NCBI GenBank assembly: GCA_014381465.1
Contig: JACNLP010000020.1
Location: 1 to 33,776, forward strand
Length of the DNA stretch: 33,776 nucleotides
From: Flavobacteriales bacterium
GTDB taxonomy: Bacteria; Bacteroidota; Bacteroidia; Flavobacteriales; BACL11
Reading direction: 5' to 3'
The position numbers and the translations under genes are program-made. Of this stretch, positions 8,260 to 18,985 are shown piece after piece (position 1 is the first letter of the stretch; each line of letters starts with the position of its first letter). A model generated the notes under the pieces. That model was not told where the DNA came from. It was given only the letters and a program-made list of their open reading frames with translations, and did not search any database.

Positions 8260-9790
8260 AACAGTAAACATTAACCTAGCAGGAATTGTATTTCATATTG
8301 ATGAGGATGCTTTTGAAATATTGAACAATTACCTAAATGCACTTAAAAATCATTTTAAAAATGAAGAAGGAGCTGATGAAATATTAAAAGATATTGAAGG
8401 AAGAATTGCTGAACTTTTTACAGAACGATTAGATAAAAAAGAGGCGATTTCAATTGCAGATGTGAATGAGGTAACTGCAATAATGGGAAATCCATCTGAC
8501 TATGATGATGATTTTATTGAAGAAAAAGTTGAAAAAACAGAAGACTTACTAAAAAATAAAAGAAAGCGAATTTTTAGAGATGAAGATGAGCGAATGATTG
8601 GTGGAGTTTGTAGCGGATTGGGAAATTATTTTGATATTAATGTTTTTTGGTTCAGAATAATTTTTCTTGCACTCCTTTTCACAGTTGGTGGAGGAACATT
8701 AATCTACATTATCTTATGGATTGCTATTCCTTCAGCAAAAACAACTGCTGAAAAACTAGAAATGAAAGGAGAAAAAGTAAACATCTCAAATATTGAAAAA
8801 AATATTAAGGATGAACTAGACAACCTAGAAACAAAAGTTAAAGATTTTGACAAGAAAGTTACTTCAGAATATGGCTCTAAGGCAGTAAGTTTTGTTCAAA
8901 AAATTACAGATTTATTTATCAGTTTATTTAAAGGAATTTTCAAATTTTTAGGAAGTTGCTTTGGGATTTTTGCAGTTGTAATAGGTGGAATTCTATTATT
9001 TGTAATTGTATCAGCACTACTTTCTAATGGTATAATCTTTTTAGAAATCAATCAATTACTGAGTTATATTTTTGAATCAGGAACAATCCCTGGAAACTTA
9101 AAAGCAGGGCTTGTACTATTCATTGGGATACCTATAATTTCCGTAATATTATTTGGTTTAAAACTAGTAAACAATACAACAATTCATTCAAATCATAAAA
9201 TTGCATTACTATTTCTCTGGTTAGCATCTTGGGTAATACTTGGAAGTTCTGGTACAAACATTGCAGCAGAGTTTCAAAAGAATGCTAAACACTCAACAAC
9301 TGAAATTATCAATTTTCAAAATGACACACTATACTTAAGCATGAATGATGTTGATAGAGAATTTGATATTGTTTTTGATGCAAAAGGGTTTAAAGTGAGT
9401 CCGTTTGAGGATGAACTTATAGGAATTGGAATGAGATTAGACCTTAAAGAAAGTCAAGATTCCATCTTTAGTTTGATTAAAGAAGCAACTGCTTTTGGAA
9501 AAAGCAAATCTAATGCTAAGATAAGTGCACAGGGAGTTTCTTTTAACTTCCTAGTAGAAGATGACAATCTTATATTTGATGATTTTTTCTCCATTGAAGA
9601 GCAAAAATGGCGTATGCAAGAATTAGATTTAACCCTAGAAATTCCAATTGGAAAAGTGATTTATTTAGACCATAGTATAGAAGATTTAATTTATGACATA
9701 AAAAATCAAGAAAACATGTGGGATTACGATATGCTAGGGCATTACTGGAAAATGGAAAAAGAAGGACTTAGTTGTATTAGTTGCCGATAG
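8252..9790 (+). CDS. PspC-domain membrane protein
   Basis: Membrane protein of 512 aa. The N-terminal 1-100 region (NKTVNINLAGIVFHIDEDAF...) is the cytoplasmic extension often found with PspC domains in Bacteroidota. A PspC domain follows at about 104-165, with KRIFRDEDERMIGGVCSGLG and a membrane helix pair ending IILWIAIP. Further hydrophobic segments lie around 227-250, 281-300 and 318-335. The last 170 residues are soluble, and the C-terminus carries a CxxC pair (SCISCR). In proteobacteria PspC takes part in the phage-shock envelope stress response; here a role in sensing membrane state together with the PadR regulator is an inference from the overlapping genes. Confidence 0.9.
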   Translation: MNKTVNINLAGIVFHIDEDAFEILNNYLNALKNHFKNEEGADEILKDIEGRIAELFTERLDKKEAISIADVNEVTAIMGNPSDYDDDFIEEKVEKTEDLLKNKRKRIFRDEDERMIGGVCSGLGNYFDINVFWFRIIFLALLFTVGGGTLIYIILWIAIPSAKTTAEKLEMKGEKVNISNIEKNIKDELDNLETKVKDFDKKVTSEYGSKAVSFVQKITDLFISLFKGIFKFLGSCFGIFAVVIGGILLFVIVSALLSNGIIFLEINQLLSYIFESGTIPGNLKAGLVLFIGIPIISVILFGLKLVNNTTIHSNHKIALLFLWLASWVILGSSGTNIAAEFQKNAKHSTTEIINFQNDTLYLSMNDVDREFDIVFDAKGFKVSPFEDELIGIGMRLDLKESQDSIFSLIKEATAFGKSKSNAKISAQGVSFNFLVEDDNLIFDDFFSIEEQKWRMQELDLTLEIPIGKVIYLDHSIEDLIYDIKNQENMWDYDMLGHYWKMEKEGLSCISCR

Positions 9791-9813
9791 AAATAAAAAG
9801 ATATATTTACAAA

Positions 9814-11292
9814 ATGAAAAAAACCTTCTTTTGTTTAGTAAGTATTTTTCTCCTGCTTACTAATGCTACTGCACAAACTAATATTCCCTCTGACACAATA
9901 GTTAGCGCTACTTTAAGTGGCACTATATTGGATGAAAAAAATGAACATCCTCTTCCCTATGCAAATATTATAAACTTAAATAACGGAAAAGGAACCATCA
10001 GTAACGAACACGGAAATTTCACAATAGATATTGCGAACTTAAAAATGAATGACACTATTCGTTTCCAGTGTATTGGTTACAAAACAAAAGAGTTAACGAT
10101 TGAGCGTATTGCAAACACCACTCCTATTTTATTGAGTGAAAATATTTATACCCTTGATGAAGTGCTAAATCTAGGAACTTTTCCTAATCCAGTAGAAATT
10201 GTAAAAGGTATTTTAGAAAATAGAGAACTGAATTACAAAAACACACCACATAAAAAACAAGTTTTTATCAGAGAAAGAAGCACTACAGATATTCTAAATT
10301 TTAAACTAAATTTCAAAAAAAGTAACATCTCAGAACTAAACCCTGAAATGATACAAAAAATTGAAGAAAAAACACCAAAGCACTCACAATCTTACTCTGA
10401 TTTATTAACTAATATTTATATTCAAGAAGAGGCGAACTTAAAACTTGTCCCAATAAAAACGGTAGCATTAAAATCAGAAGATATTACCGAATTAGATAAC
10501 TTTATGCCATTAATAGAAAGTGTATTTAAAAACACTACAGAAGAAGAGTATTGGAGAGTTAAAACTGGAATACTTGGAATTAAAGTAAACTTTATTGCTC
10601 CAGACTCTACAAAAAAAGAAAAGTTAAGACCTTATAAGAATAGTATAAAAGATTATTTAGGTTTTACAACTTTTAATGATGAAGATCAGTGGGAATTTTT
10701 ACACAAAACAAAAAAGTATAATTTTAAAATCATTGGAGGAACATCTATAGATAATGAAAGTGTTTACATTATTGATTTCACACCAAAAAAGAAAGGGGTA
10801 TATGAAGGCAGGCTTTATATTTCTGTTGAAACTTCTGCTTTAATTAGAGCGGATTACAAATATAGTCCTGATAAATTAGGAACAAATATTCAAATTCTAG
10901 GAATTGGATATAAACAAACTAATTTTACTGGCTCAATCTATTTTGAGAAGAAAGAACATAATTACCAACTGAAGTATCTTTCCTATCAAAATAACTACAA
11001 AGTAAGTATTGACAGAAAAATTGCTTTACAAAAGAAGAAAAAACGATTCTTAATTAACAAAAAACTTCAAGAGATAAAAGTAGGTTTAGACTTTACTCAG
11101 GAGAATAATGAATCAATAGAGTTATTGGTGATTGATCAATTTCCAATATCAGAACAAAGTTTTGACAAATTTGAAGAAGGAAAATATATGGACATTACAT
11201 ATGTTAATCAATTTAACGAAAACCTTTGGAAAGGCTACACTACAATAACCCCTACTAAACAAATGAAGGAATACAAAAAATTAGAAAAATAA
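9814..11292 (+). CDS. Secreted protein with carboxypeptidase-regulatory-like domain
   Basis: Exported protein of 492 aa. I chose the ATG at 9814 because it gives a clean signal peptide (MKKTFFCLVSIFLLLTNATA); an upstream in-frame TTG at 9781 would overlap the PspC stop. After the signal comes a CarboxypepD_reg-like beta-sandwich (LSGTILDEKNEHPLPYANI ... GKGTISNEHGNFTIDI), common in Bacteroidota surface proteins. The remaining 370 residues are rich in beta strands and Lys, with no catalytic motif that I recognise. There is no TonB plug or barrel, so it is not a SusC-type receptor. It lies 23 bases after the PspC gene and 18 before the M1 peptidase, in the same operon. Function unknown. Confidence 0.82.
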   Translation: MKKTFFCLVSIFLLLTNATAQTNIPSDTIVSATLSGTILDEKNEHPLPYANIINLNNGKGTISNEHGNFTIDIANLKMNDTIRFQCIGYKTKELTIERIANTTPILLSENIYTLDEVLNLGTFPNPVEIVKGILENRELNYKNTPHKKQVFIRERSTTDILNFKLNFKKSNISELNPEMIQKIEEKTPKHSQSYSDLLTNIYIQEEANLKLVPIKTVALKSEDITELDNFMPLIESVFKNTTEEEYWRVKTGILGIKVNFIAPDSTKKEKLRPYKNSIKDYLGFTTFNDEDQWEFLHKTKKYNFKIIGGTSIDNESVYIIDFTPKKKGVYEGRLYISVETSALIRADYKYSPDKLGTNIQILGIGYKQTNFTGSIYFEKKEHNYQLKYLSYQNNYKVSIDRKIALQKKKKRFLINKKLQEIKVGLDFTQENNESIELLVIDQFPISEQSFDKFEEGKYMDITYVNQFNENLWKGYTTITPTKQMKEYKKLEK

Positions 11293-11310
11293 AACATACA
11301 AATTAAACAA

Positions 11311-14163
11311 ATGAAAAAAATAACTCTAGCCCTACTTAGCATATTAAGTATCAACTTATCAGCTCAAGAATATTTTCAACAAGAAACAAACTATATTATT
11401 GATGTAGAACTTGATGATGAAAACCATACACTAAATGGAACAGAACACATTGATTATTTCAATAATTCACCTGATGATTTAGAATTTCTGTGGTTTCATA
11501 TCTGGCCAAATGCTTATAAGGATAATACTACTATGCTTGCAAAACATGAATTAGAAGGTGGAAGCACTCAACTTTATTATGCAAGTGAGGAAGAAAGAGG
11601 TTATATAAATGGATTAGACTTTAAAGTAAATGGAGAAAGAGTAAGATGGGATTACCATCCTGAGCATATTGATATTTGTAAATTATTCTTAAACAAACCT
11701 TTAAAATCTGGACAATCCATCAGAATTTCCACTCCCTTTTTTGTGAAAATTCCTGATGCAAAATTTTCTCGTTTAGGTCATGTTGATCAATCCTACATGA
11801 TAACACAATGGTACCCAAAACCTGCGGTATATGATGTGGATGGTTGGCATCCTATGCCCTACCTAAGTCAAGGGGAATTCTATTCAGAATTTGGGAGCTT
11901 TGATGTAAGCATTACATTGCCAAGCAACTACACAGTTGGGGCAACTGGTGATTTGCAAAACAAAGGAGAAATTGCTCGCTTAAATAAAATTGCAGAAGCA
12001 ACAGATACTATTACAAAATATGGAGATGATATGAGTTTCCCCTTATCAGATTTAAGTACAAAAACATTAAGATATATTCAACATAATGTGCATGATTTTG
12101 GTTGGTTTGCTGATAAGCGTTTTCATGTATTAAAAGGAGAAGTTGAAGTGCCTCATACTAAAGAAAAAGTTACCCTTTGGACTATGTTTACCAATAATGA
12201 AGCTCACCTTTGGAAAAACTCCATAGAGTATATGCATGATGCTGTTTATTATTATTCTTTATGGAATGGTGACTATCCTTACAAACATTGTACTGCAATA
12301 GATGGAACTATTGCTGCAGGAGGAGGAATGGAATATCCGAATGTTACTGTAATTGGAGCTAGTGGAACTGCAAGAGCACTAGAAGAAGTAATAATGCATG
12401 AAGTAGGACACAATTGGTTTTATGGAATGTTAGGATCTAACGAAAGGGATCATGCTTGGATGGATGAAGGAATAAATTCTTATAATGAACATAGGTATAT
12501 GAGAACTAAATATCCGAATGAAAAGATAACAGACAACCTACCAAAAATTGCTACTAAATTATTCGATTTGGAAAAAGTAACCAATAAAAATATAAGGGGA
12601 GAAATGATGTATTTTATGGGAGCATGGACTGCAAAAGATCAACCTATTGAACTCCATTCAGCAGAATATACAGAAATGAATTATGGCGGAATAGTGTACA
12701 TGAAATCTGCTATTTGTTTTGATTATCTGGCAGCATATTTAGGACAAGAAATTTTTGATGATTGTATGAAAGAATATTTTGAAACTTGGAAATATAAACA
12801 CCCACAACCAAAAGATGTAAGAGCAATTTTTGAGGAAGTAAGTGGTAAAGATTTATCATGGTTTTTTGATGATATGATAAAAACAACCAAGCAATTAGAC
12901 TATGCAATTGTTGGCATGAAAAAAGAAACTAAGGATTTACTCATTACATTAGAAAATAAAGGAGAGATAAACGGGCCTGTTATTATAAGCGGAATTAAAG
13001 ATGGACAAAGTATGACTCCACTATGGATTGAAGGCTTTGAAGGTAAAAAAACAATTCGTTATTTTAATGGTGATTACGATCATATCCGAATTGATTATAA
13101 TGGAGATATGCCTGAAACAAACAGGAACAACAATATCATGCGTACTAAAGGAATTTTCCGAACAATTGAACCTATAAAACCTCAGCTAATTGGAAGTTTG
13201 TACCATCCAGAAAAGACACAAATATTCTTTCATCCAATGATGAATTACAATATTTACAATAAGCATTCTTACGGATTAAGTTTATACAATCATTTTATAC
13301 CAAAAAAGGGATTTTCTTACAAACTAACTCCTCTTTACAATATAGAAAATCAGAACCTATTAGGACAAGGTAAGATATCTTATAAAAAACACTTAAAAAA
13401 TAATTTAATTGAGAGTTATAAAATAGAATTAGATGCAAAAAAGAATAAGTACGCATATGAAAGCAATTACCTCCGTTTGGTTCCAAATCTTGAGATAAAT
13501 TTAAGGAACTCATCATTAAGAAGCAAAACAAGAAATACAATTAATGCGAATATTATTGACATAACAAAAGGAGAAAACAAGGATCGTTTCTTTAAAAGCA
13601 CCTTTAATCATAGCAATGGCAGAGCAATAAATCCTTATAGTATTTTTACTTCTTATGAAAAAGGCAAGGATTATTATAAATTAGGACTTGTTGCAAAATA
13701 TACTTACAATTTGAACAAAAGCAAGCTGCTCAAATTCAGAGGATATTTAGGATACACTGACAAACATATTCTTCAAATGAGCGCTTGGAACGGTAGCATG
13801 GATTACGCCTTAAGCAATGAAGCTATAAGTAGAGAAACTGACAACAATCATGATTTACCTTATGCTCAACAACTATTTATGAATGAGGGAGGGTTAAAGC
13901 ATTTCACTGGAATTACATCTAGCCAATATCTTGCAACTCTATCAGCCGAATACAATTTAACGAATAGATTCAGGCTATATGCTGAAGGAGGAACAAATGG
14001 TACTGACCTAGCTTATGGGGCTGGTTTACGCATTCCTTTACTCCAAAATATTGTTAATATTTACTTGCCTGTTTATACTAAAAATGGAATGGCAGACTTT
14101 AAAAATTACCAAGATATTTTCAGGTTTAATATCAACTTTGACTTTAAACTAAGTTTATTTTAA
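11311..14163 (+). CDS. M1-family metallopeptidase with C-terminal beta-barrel-like domain
   Basis: Exported zinc metallopeptidase of 950 aa with a signal peptide (MKKITLALLSILSINLSAQ). The M1 catalytic core has GGGMEYP (Met340, Glu341), HEVGH at 363-367 and the third ligand Glu386 (HEXXH-X18-E). From about residue 625 to the end the sequence changes character: alternating hydrophobic/polar strands, many Tyr, turns rich in Asn/Gly, and a final strand FRFNINFDFKLSLF ending in Phe, as in outer-membrane beta-barrel proteins. I infer that the protease is held on the outer membrane by its own barrel; this needs a structural test. It is the last gene of the PadR-PspC operon and a distant paralogue of the M1 gene at the left edge. 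The terminator at 14269-14299 follows. Confidence 0.93.
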   Translation: MKKITLALLSILSINLSAQEYFQQETNYIIDVELDDENHTLNGTEHIDYFNNSPDDLEFLWFHIWPNAYKDNTTMLAKHELEGGSTQLYYASEEERGYINGLDFKVNGERVRWDYHPEHIDICKLFLNKPLKSGQSIRISTPFFVKIPDAKFSRLGHVDQSYMITQWYPKPAVYDVDGWHPMPYLSQGEFYSEFGSFDVSITLPSNYTVGATGDLQNKGEIARLNKIAEATDTITKYGDDMSFPLSDLSTKTLRYIQHNVHDFGWFADKRFHVLKGEVEVPHTKEKVTLWTMFTNNEAHLWKNSIEYMHDAVYYYSLWNGDYPYKHCTAIDGTIAAGGGMEYPNVTVIGASGTARALEEVIMHEVGHNWFYGMLGSNERDHAWMDEGINSYNEHRYMRTKYPNEKITDNLPKIATKLFDLEKVTNKNIRGEMMYFMGAWTAKDQPIELHSAEYTEMNYGGIVYMKSAICFDYLAAYLGQEIFDDCMKEYFETWKYKHPQPKDVRAIFEEVSGKDLSWFFDDMIKTTKQLDYAIVGMKKETKDLLITLENKGEINGPVIISGIKDGQSMTPLWIEGFEGKKTIRYFNGDYDHIRIDYNGDMPETNRNNNIMRTKGIFRTIEPIKPQLIGSLYHPEKTQIFFHPMMNYNIYNKHSYGLSLYNHFIPKKGFSYKLTPLYNIENQNLLGQGKISYKKHLKNNLIESYKIELDAKKNKYAYESNYLRLVPNLEINLRNSSLRSKTRNTINANIIDITKGENKDRFFKSTFNHSNGRAINPYSIFTSYEKGKDYYKLGLVAKYTYNLNKSKLLKFRGYLGYTDKHILQMSAWNGSMDYALSNEAISRETDNNHDLPYAQQLFMNEGGLKHFTGITSSQYLATLSAEYNLTNRFRLYAEGGTNGTDLAYGAGLRIPLLQNIVNIYLPVYTKNGMADFKNYQDIFRFNINFDFKLSLF

Positions 14164-14268
14164 TAGGAAATTGGATTATTTTCTTTCCTTATGCAGCTGT
14201 AATACACCTACTTTTTTCAGAAATAAATACTGATTGGAATTTTGTTAGAAAATATTTTTGAAACAAAA

Positions 14269-14299
14269 AACCCAGCAAATAGCTGGGTTCATTTTTTTT
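14269..14299. terminator. Bidirectional rho-independent terminator
   Basis: Stem AACCCAGC (14269-14276), loop AAATA, stem GCTGGGTT (14282-14289). The plus strand continues into eight T (14292-14299), and the minus strand into six T (complement of 14265-14270). It therefore ends both the plus-strand M1 operon and the minus-strand rpoBC/DUF3467 operon. Its plus-strand T-run overlaps the stop codon of the DUF3467 gene. Confidence 0.85.
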
Positions 14300-14612
14300 A
14301 AGCTTCTGCCGTAGGTCCGCCAAAATTCATGGGGATACCGCCAGTGGGATCAACATCTTTAATCTCACCATGCTGAGCTTCAAACTTTGAAATATTATCT
14401 ATCAAAGCTTTCATCAACCTTTTAGCATGTTGAGGTGTAAGGATAATTCTTGACTTTACTTTTGCCTTTGGAACGCCTGGCATCATTTGAATAAAATCTA
14501 CTACAAACTCAGAGGGAGAGTGGTTGATTATAGCAATATTGCTATAAGTTCCTTGTGCTACTTCCTCACTTAGCTCAATGTTTAATCCTTCTTGTTTTTT
14601 TTCTTCTGACAT
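14298..14612 (-). CDS. DUF3467 family protein
   Basis: Small cytoplasmic protein of 104 aa. Its features match DUF3467: an N-terminal GTYSNIAIINHSPSEFVVDF segment, MMPGVPKAKVKSRIILTPQHAKRL in the centre, and a helix with ALIDNISKFE. Proteins of this family often sit directly after rpoC in Bacteroidota. The molecular role is unknown; the position suggests a link to transcription but nothing in the sequence proves it. It begins 12 bases after the rpoC stop and ends inside the terminator hairpin region, so it is the last gene of the long operon. Confidence 0.88.
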   Translation of the reverse strand: MSEEKKQEGLNIELSEEVAQGTYSNIAIINHSPSEFVVDFIQMMPGVPKAKVKSRIILTPQHAKRLMKALIDNISKFEAQHGEIKDVDPTGGIPMNFGGPTAEA

Positions 14613-14624
14613 AATAATAAGTTT

Positions 14625-17600
14625 TTATTCTTCTGTTACGGTTGCTTCCTCTTGCACAACTTCTTCTGTTTGTTCTTCCAATAATTTGTCGAATTCGGCT
14701 TGAGAACCAACTATCAAATCACTACCATCAATAAGACCAGTTCCAGCAGGAATTTTATGCCCAACAATTACATTTTCTTTCAATCCTCTTAGACCATCTC
14801 TTTTAGCTCTAATTGCTGCTTCATTCAGCACTTTTGTAGTTTCCTGGAAAGAAGCTGCTGAAATCCAACTATCTGTTTGTAATGAAGCCCTTGTAATACC
14901 TTGTAATACAGGAGTAGAAATTGCAGGAATTGCATCACGCGATTCTATGAGTTTTAAATCCTTTCTTTTAAGCCTAGAGTTTTCTTCTCTTAACTGCCTT
15001 GCAGTAATTAATTGCCCTTGTTGGTAATTGGTTGAATCGCCAGCTTCTTCAATATACTTTTTATCAAAAATCCAATCATTTTCTTCCATGAAATCGATTT
15101 TGTTTACCAATTGTTTTTCTAATAATTTAGTGTCACCAGAATCAATTACTTCCACTTTACGCATCATTTGTCTTACTACAACTTCAAAGTGTTTGTCATT
15201 AATTTTCACTCCCTGCAATCGGTAAACTTCTTGCACCTCATTCACAATATATTCTTGAACAACAGTTGGACCTTTAATTGCTAAAATATCTCTTGGCGTA
15301 ATTACCCCATCACAAAGTGGCGTTCCAGCTTTTATAAAATCATTTTCTTGAACCAAAATATGTTTTGACAGAGGCACTAAGAATTTCTTTTCATCTCCTG
15401 TTTTTGGAGTAACAATAATTTCTTTATTTCCTCTTTTAATTCTCGGACCAAAAGAAATAATACCATCAATCTCAGAAACAACTGCAGGATTAGAAGGGTT
15501 TCTTGCCTCAAAAAGTTCCGTAACTCTTGGAAGACCACCAGTAATATCACCTGATGAACCTTGTGCTCTTGGAATTTTAGCAACTATCGTTCCTGCTTTA
15601 ATAGTTTCCCCTTCTTCTATCGCAATATGTGCTTTTACAGGAATACTATAAGATCTTTCTTCATTTTTTCCTTTAATAATAATTGAAGGACTTTTCTTTT
15701 TATCTCTACTATCAATTATTACTTTTTCCTGATGTCCAGTTTGCTCATCTGATTCTACTCTATAAGTATAACCTTCTTCAATATCTTGGAACTCTATTAT
15801 TCCAGAAATCTCAGAGATAATAAGTGCATTATAAGGATCCCAGTCGCAAACTACATCTCCTTTTTTAACCTTTCCTGATTTTTTGTAAATATTTGAACCA
15901 TAAGGAATAATGTGAGTAGCAAGAGTAACATCAGACTTTTGATCAATAATTCTAAGTTCGGCTGTTCTACTAATTACAATTTCAACATCTCCTTTATCAT
16001 TTTTAGTTTTTACAGTTTTTAAATCTTCTATTTCTATCTTTCCGTCATTCTTAATTGTAATACTAGAATCAGCAGCAGTTCTGGAAGCAGTACCCCCAAC
16101 ATGGAAAGTTCTTAGAGTAAGCTGTGTACCTGGCTCTCCAATGGATTGAGCGGCAATAACACCAACTGCCTCACCTCTTTCAGCCATTTTTACAGAAGAC
16201 AAACTTCTACCATAACATTTACTACAAATTCCTTTTCTGGTTTCACAAGTTAAAGCTGAACGAATTTCAACTGCCTCAATATTTGCTTCTTCAATTTGTT
16301 TAGCAATAAGATTTGTGATTTCACTTCCAGATTCTAAAATAATCTTATTGTTAGTTGGATTATAAATATCATGCAAGCAAACCCTTCCAGAAATTCTTTC
16401 AGATAAGGTTTCTACAATATCTTCATTGTTTTTTAGTGCAGTAGTTACAAGCCCACGCAAAGTTCCGCAATCCTCTTCTGTAATCACCACATCTTGGGAA
16501 ACATCTACCAATCTTCTTGTAAGATAACCAGCATCTGCCGTTTTTAAAGCCGTATCAGCAAGTCCTTTTCTGGCACCATGAGTAGAGATAAAGTACTCTA
16601 AAATAGAAAGCCCTTCTCTAAAATTTGTAATAATTGGATTTTCAATAATAGATTCTCCATGATCACCTGATTTTTGTGGTTTTGCCATTAAACCCCTCAT
16701 ACCAGAAAGCTGACGAATTTGCTCTTTAGAACCCCTTGCACCAGAATCAAGCATCATATATAGGGAGTTGAATCCTTGTCTCTCATTTCTTAATCGGCTC
16801 ATTACCGTTTCAGTTAATCTAGCGTTGGTATTGGTCCAAATATCAATTACCTGATTATATCTTTCATTATTAGTAATTACCCCTAAATTATAGTGAGAAT
16901 AAACCTCATCTACTTTTTCGTAAGCATCTTTTACCATTTGCTTTTTCTCTAGTGGTACAACCACATCTCCTAAGTTAAAGGAAAGACCTCCTTTAAAAGC
17001 CATTTGATAACCAATATCCTTAATATTATCTAAAAATTTCACTGTTTTAGATACTCCACATTTATCAAGAATATCTCCAATGATTGTTCTCAATGCCTTT
17101 TTGGTAAGCAATTCATTGATAAATCCGATTTCCTCAGGAACAAATTCATTAAACAACACCCTACCAACTGAAGTTTCAATAATAGTTGATTTTCCATTTG
17201 TATCATTTACACTCAGTTTTATCATGGCATGAAGTGCTATAATTTGCTCATTATAAGCAATTTTTACTTCTTCATCAGAATAAAAAGTCATTCCCTCTCC
17301 TTTAACTGTAACCGACTTTTCTATTACTTTTCCTTTTTCATTTTTCAGTTCATCTGCCGATACTTTTTGCTTTGTCATATAGTAAAGCCCAAGCACCATA
17401 TCTTGTGAAGGAACCGTAATTGGCGCACCATTTGCTGGGTTTAAAATATTATGAGAAGCCAACATTAAAATTTGTGCTTCTAGAATTGCTGCAGAACCAA
17501 GTGGTAAATGCACAGCCATTTGATCACCATCAAAATCGGCATTAAATGCAGTACAAACAAGTGGATGTAGTTGAATAGCTTTCCCTTCAATCATTTTTGG

Positions 17601-18968
17601 TTGGAATGCCTGAATACCTAACCTATGAAGTGTAGGTGCTCTATTTAAAAGTACGGGATGTCCTCTCATTACATTTTCTAAAATATCCCAAACCACTGGC
17701 TCCCTTGCATCAATAATCTTTTTAGCTGATTTTACCGTTTTTACAATTCCTCTTTCGATAAGTTTTCTTACAATAAATGGCTTATAAAGTTCGGCTGCCA
17801 TGTCTTTTGGTAAACCACATTCGTGTAATTTTAAACTTGGTCCAACCACAATTACCGAACGAGCAGAATAATCTACCCTTTTTCCTAAAAGATTCTGACG
17901 AAATCTTCCTTGTTTCCCTTTTAGATTATCTGATAATGATTTTAATGCTCTATTTCCATCTGTTTTTACTGCAGATGATTTTCTTGAATTATCAAAAAGT
18001 GCATCAACAGATTCTTGAAGCATTCTTTTTTCATTTCTTAAAATTACCTCAGGAGCAGAAATCTCCATTAATCTTTTCAAACGATTATTTCTGATTATTA
18101 CTCTACGATATAAATCATTCAAATCAGAAGTTGCGAATCTTCCACCATCAAGGGGAACAAGTGGTCGTAACTCAGGCGGAGTAACAGGAACAACTTTTAT
18201 TATCATCCACTCTGGTTTATTTTCTGTATGTTGATTTGCCTCACGAAATGCTTCTACTACTTGCAATCTTTTTAGTGCTTCTGTTTTTCTTTGCTGAGAA
18301 GTTTCCGTATTTGCTTTATGTCTTAACTCAAAAGATAAGGAGTCCATATCAATACGAGAGAGTAAATCAGAAATAGCCTCTGCACCCATTTTAGCAATAA
18401 ATTTATTTGGATCTTCATCAGGTAAATATTGATTATCTGAAGGAAGCGCTTCTAAAATATTTAGATACTCTTCTTCAGTAATAAAGTCCTTGTCTTTTAT
18501 TGGTTCTCCTTCCTCATTTACTCCTCCAATTCCAGTTTGAATAACAACATATCTTTCATAATAGATAATCATATCCATTTTTTTGGTTGGAAGCCCTAAA
18601 AGGTATCCAATTTTATTTGGAAGTGTACGGAAATACCAAATATGAGCCACAGGAACAACCAAATTGATGTGCCCTACTCTTTCTCTTCTTACCTTTTTCT
18701 CAGTTACTTCTACACCGCATCTATCACAAACAATTCCTCTGTAACGAATTCTTTTATACTTCCCACAATGGCATTCAAAATCCTTTACTGGACCAAAAAT
18801 TCTTTCACAAAAAAGCCCATCTCTTTCTGGCTTATAAGTTCTATAATTTATAGTTTCTGGTTTTAACACTTCCCCAGATGATTTTCCTAGAATATCTTCC
18901 GGAGAAGATAAACTAATCTTTAAGTGTGTAAAATCTTTATGTTGTATTTTATCTTTAGTTATTGGCAT
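14625..18968 (-). CDS. rpoC: DNA-directed RNA polymerase subunit beta'
   Basis: Largest RNA polymerase subunit, 1447 aa, which carries the catalytic magnesium. The N-terminal zinc site ([19 protein letters not shown], near 66-84) is visible, as is the catalytic NADFDGD loop at 476-482. The second zinc site has [14 protein letters not shown] and the bridge-helix/trigger-loop region has [16 protein letters not shown]. Length and the C-terminal EE-rich tail fit Flavobacteriia. The start is an ATG 17 bases after the rpoB stop. No frameshift or large lineage insert was noticed. Confidence 0.99.
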   Translation of the reverse strand: MPITKDKIQHKDFTHLKISLSSPEDILGKSSGEVLKPETINYRTYKPERDGLFCERIFGPVKDFECHCGKYKRIRYRGIVCDRCGVEVTEKKVRRERVGHINLVVPVAHIWYFRTLPNKIGYLLGLPTKKMDMIIYYERYVVIQTGIGGVNEEGEPIKDKDFITEEEYLNILEALPSDNQYLPDEDPNKFIAKMGAEAISDLLSRIDMDSLSFELRHKANTETSQQRKTEALKRLQVVEAFREANQHTENKPEWMIIKVVPVTPPELRPLVPLDGGRFATSDLNDLYRRVIIRNNRLKRLMEISAPEVILRNEKRMLQESVDALFDNSRKSSAVKTDGNRALKSLSDNLKGKQGRFRQNLLGKRVDYSARSVIVVGPSLKLHECGLPKDMAAELYKPFIVRKLIERGIVKTVKSAKKIIDAREPVVWDILENVMRGHPVLLNRAPTLHRLGIQAFQPKMIEGKAIQLHPLVCTAFNADFDGDQMAVHLPLGSAAILEAQILMLASHNILNPANGAPITVPSQDMVLGLYYMTKQKVSADELKNEKGKVIEKSVTVKGEGMTFYSDEEVKIAYNEQIIALHAMIKLSVNDTNGKSTIIETSVGRVLFNEFVPEEIGFINELLTKKALRTIIGDILDKCGVSKTVKFLDNIKDIGYQMAFKGGLSFNLGDVVVPLEKKQMVKDAYEKVDEVYSHYNLGVITNNERYNQVIDIWTNTNARLTETVMSRLRNERQGFNSLYMMLDSGARGSKEQIRQLSGMRGLMAKPQKSGDHGESIIENPIITNFREGLSILEYFISTHGARKGLADTALKTADAGYLTRRLVDVSQDVVITEEDCGTLRGLVTTALKNNEDIVETLSERISGRVCLHDIYNPTNNKIILESGSEITNLIAKQIEEANIEAVEIRSALTCETRKGICSKCYGRSLSSVKMAERGEAVGVIAAQSIGEPGTQLTLRTFHVGGTASRTAADSSITIKNDGKIEIEDLKTVKTKNDKGDVEIVISRTAELRIIDQKSDVTLATHIIPYGSNIYKKSGKVKKGDVVCDWDPYNALIISEISGIIEFQDIEEGYTYRVESDEQTGHQEKVIIDSRDKKKSPSIIIKGKNEERSYSIPVKAHIAIEEGETIKAGTIVAKIPRAQGSSGDITGGLPRVTELFEARNPSNPAVVSEIDGIISFGPRIKRGNKEIIVTPKTGDEKKFLVPLSKHILVQENDFIKAGTPLCDGVITPRDILAIKGPTVVQEYIVNEVQEVYRLQGVKINDKHFEVVVRQMMRKVEVIDSGDTKLLEKQLVNKIDFMEENDWIFDKKYIEEAGDSTNYQQGQLITARQLREENSRLKRKDLKLIESRDAIPAISTPVLQGITRASLQTDSWISAASFQETTKVLNEAAIRAKRDGLRGLKENVIVGHKIPAGTGLIDGSDLIVGSQAEFDKLLEEQTEEVVQEEATVTEE

Positions 18969-18985
18969 AATTTTATTAAATATTT

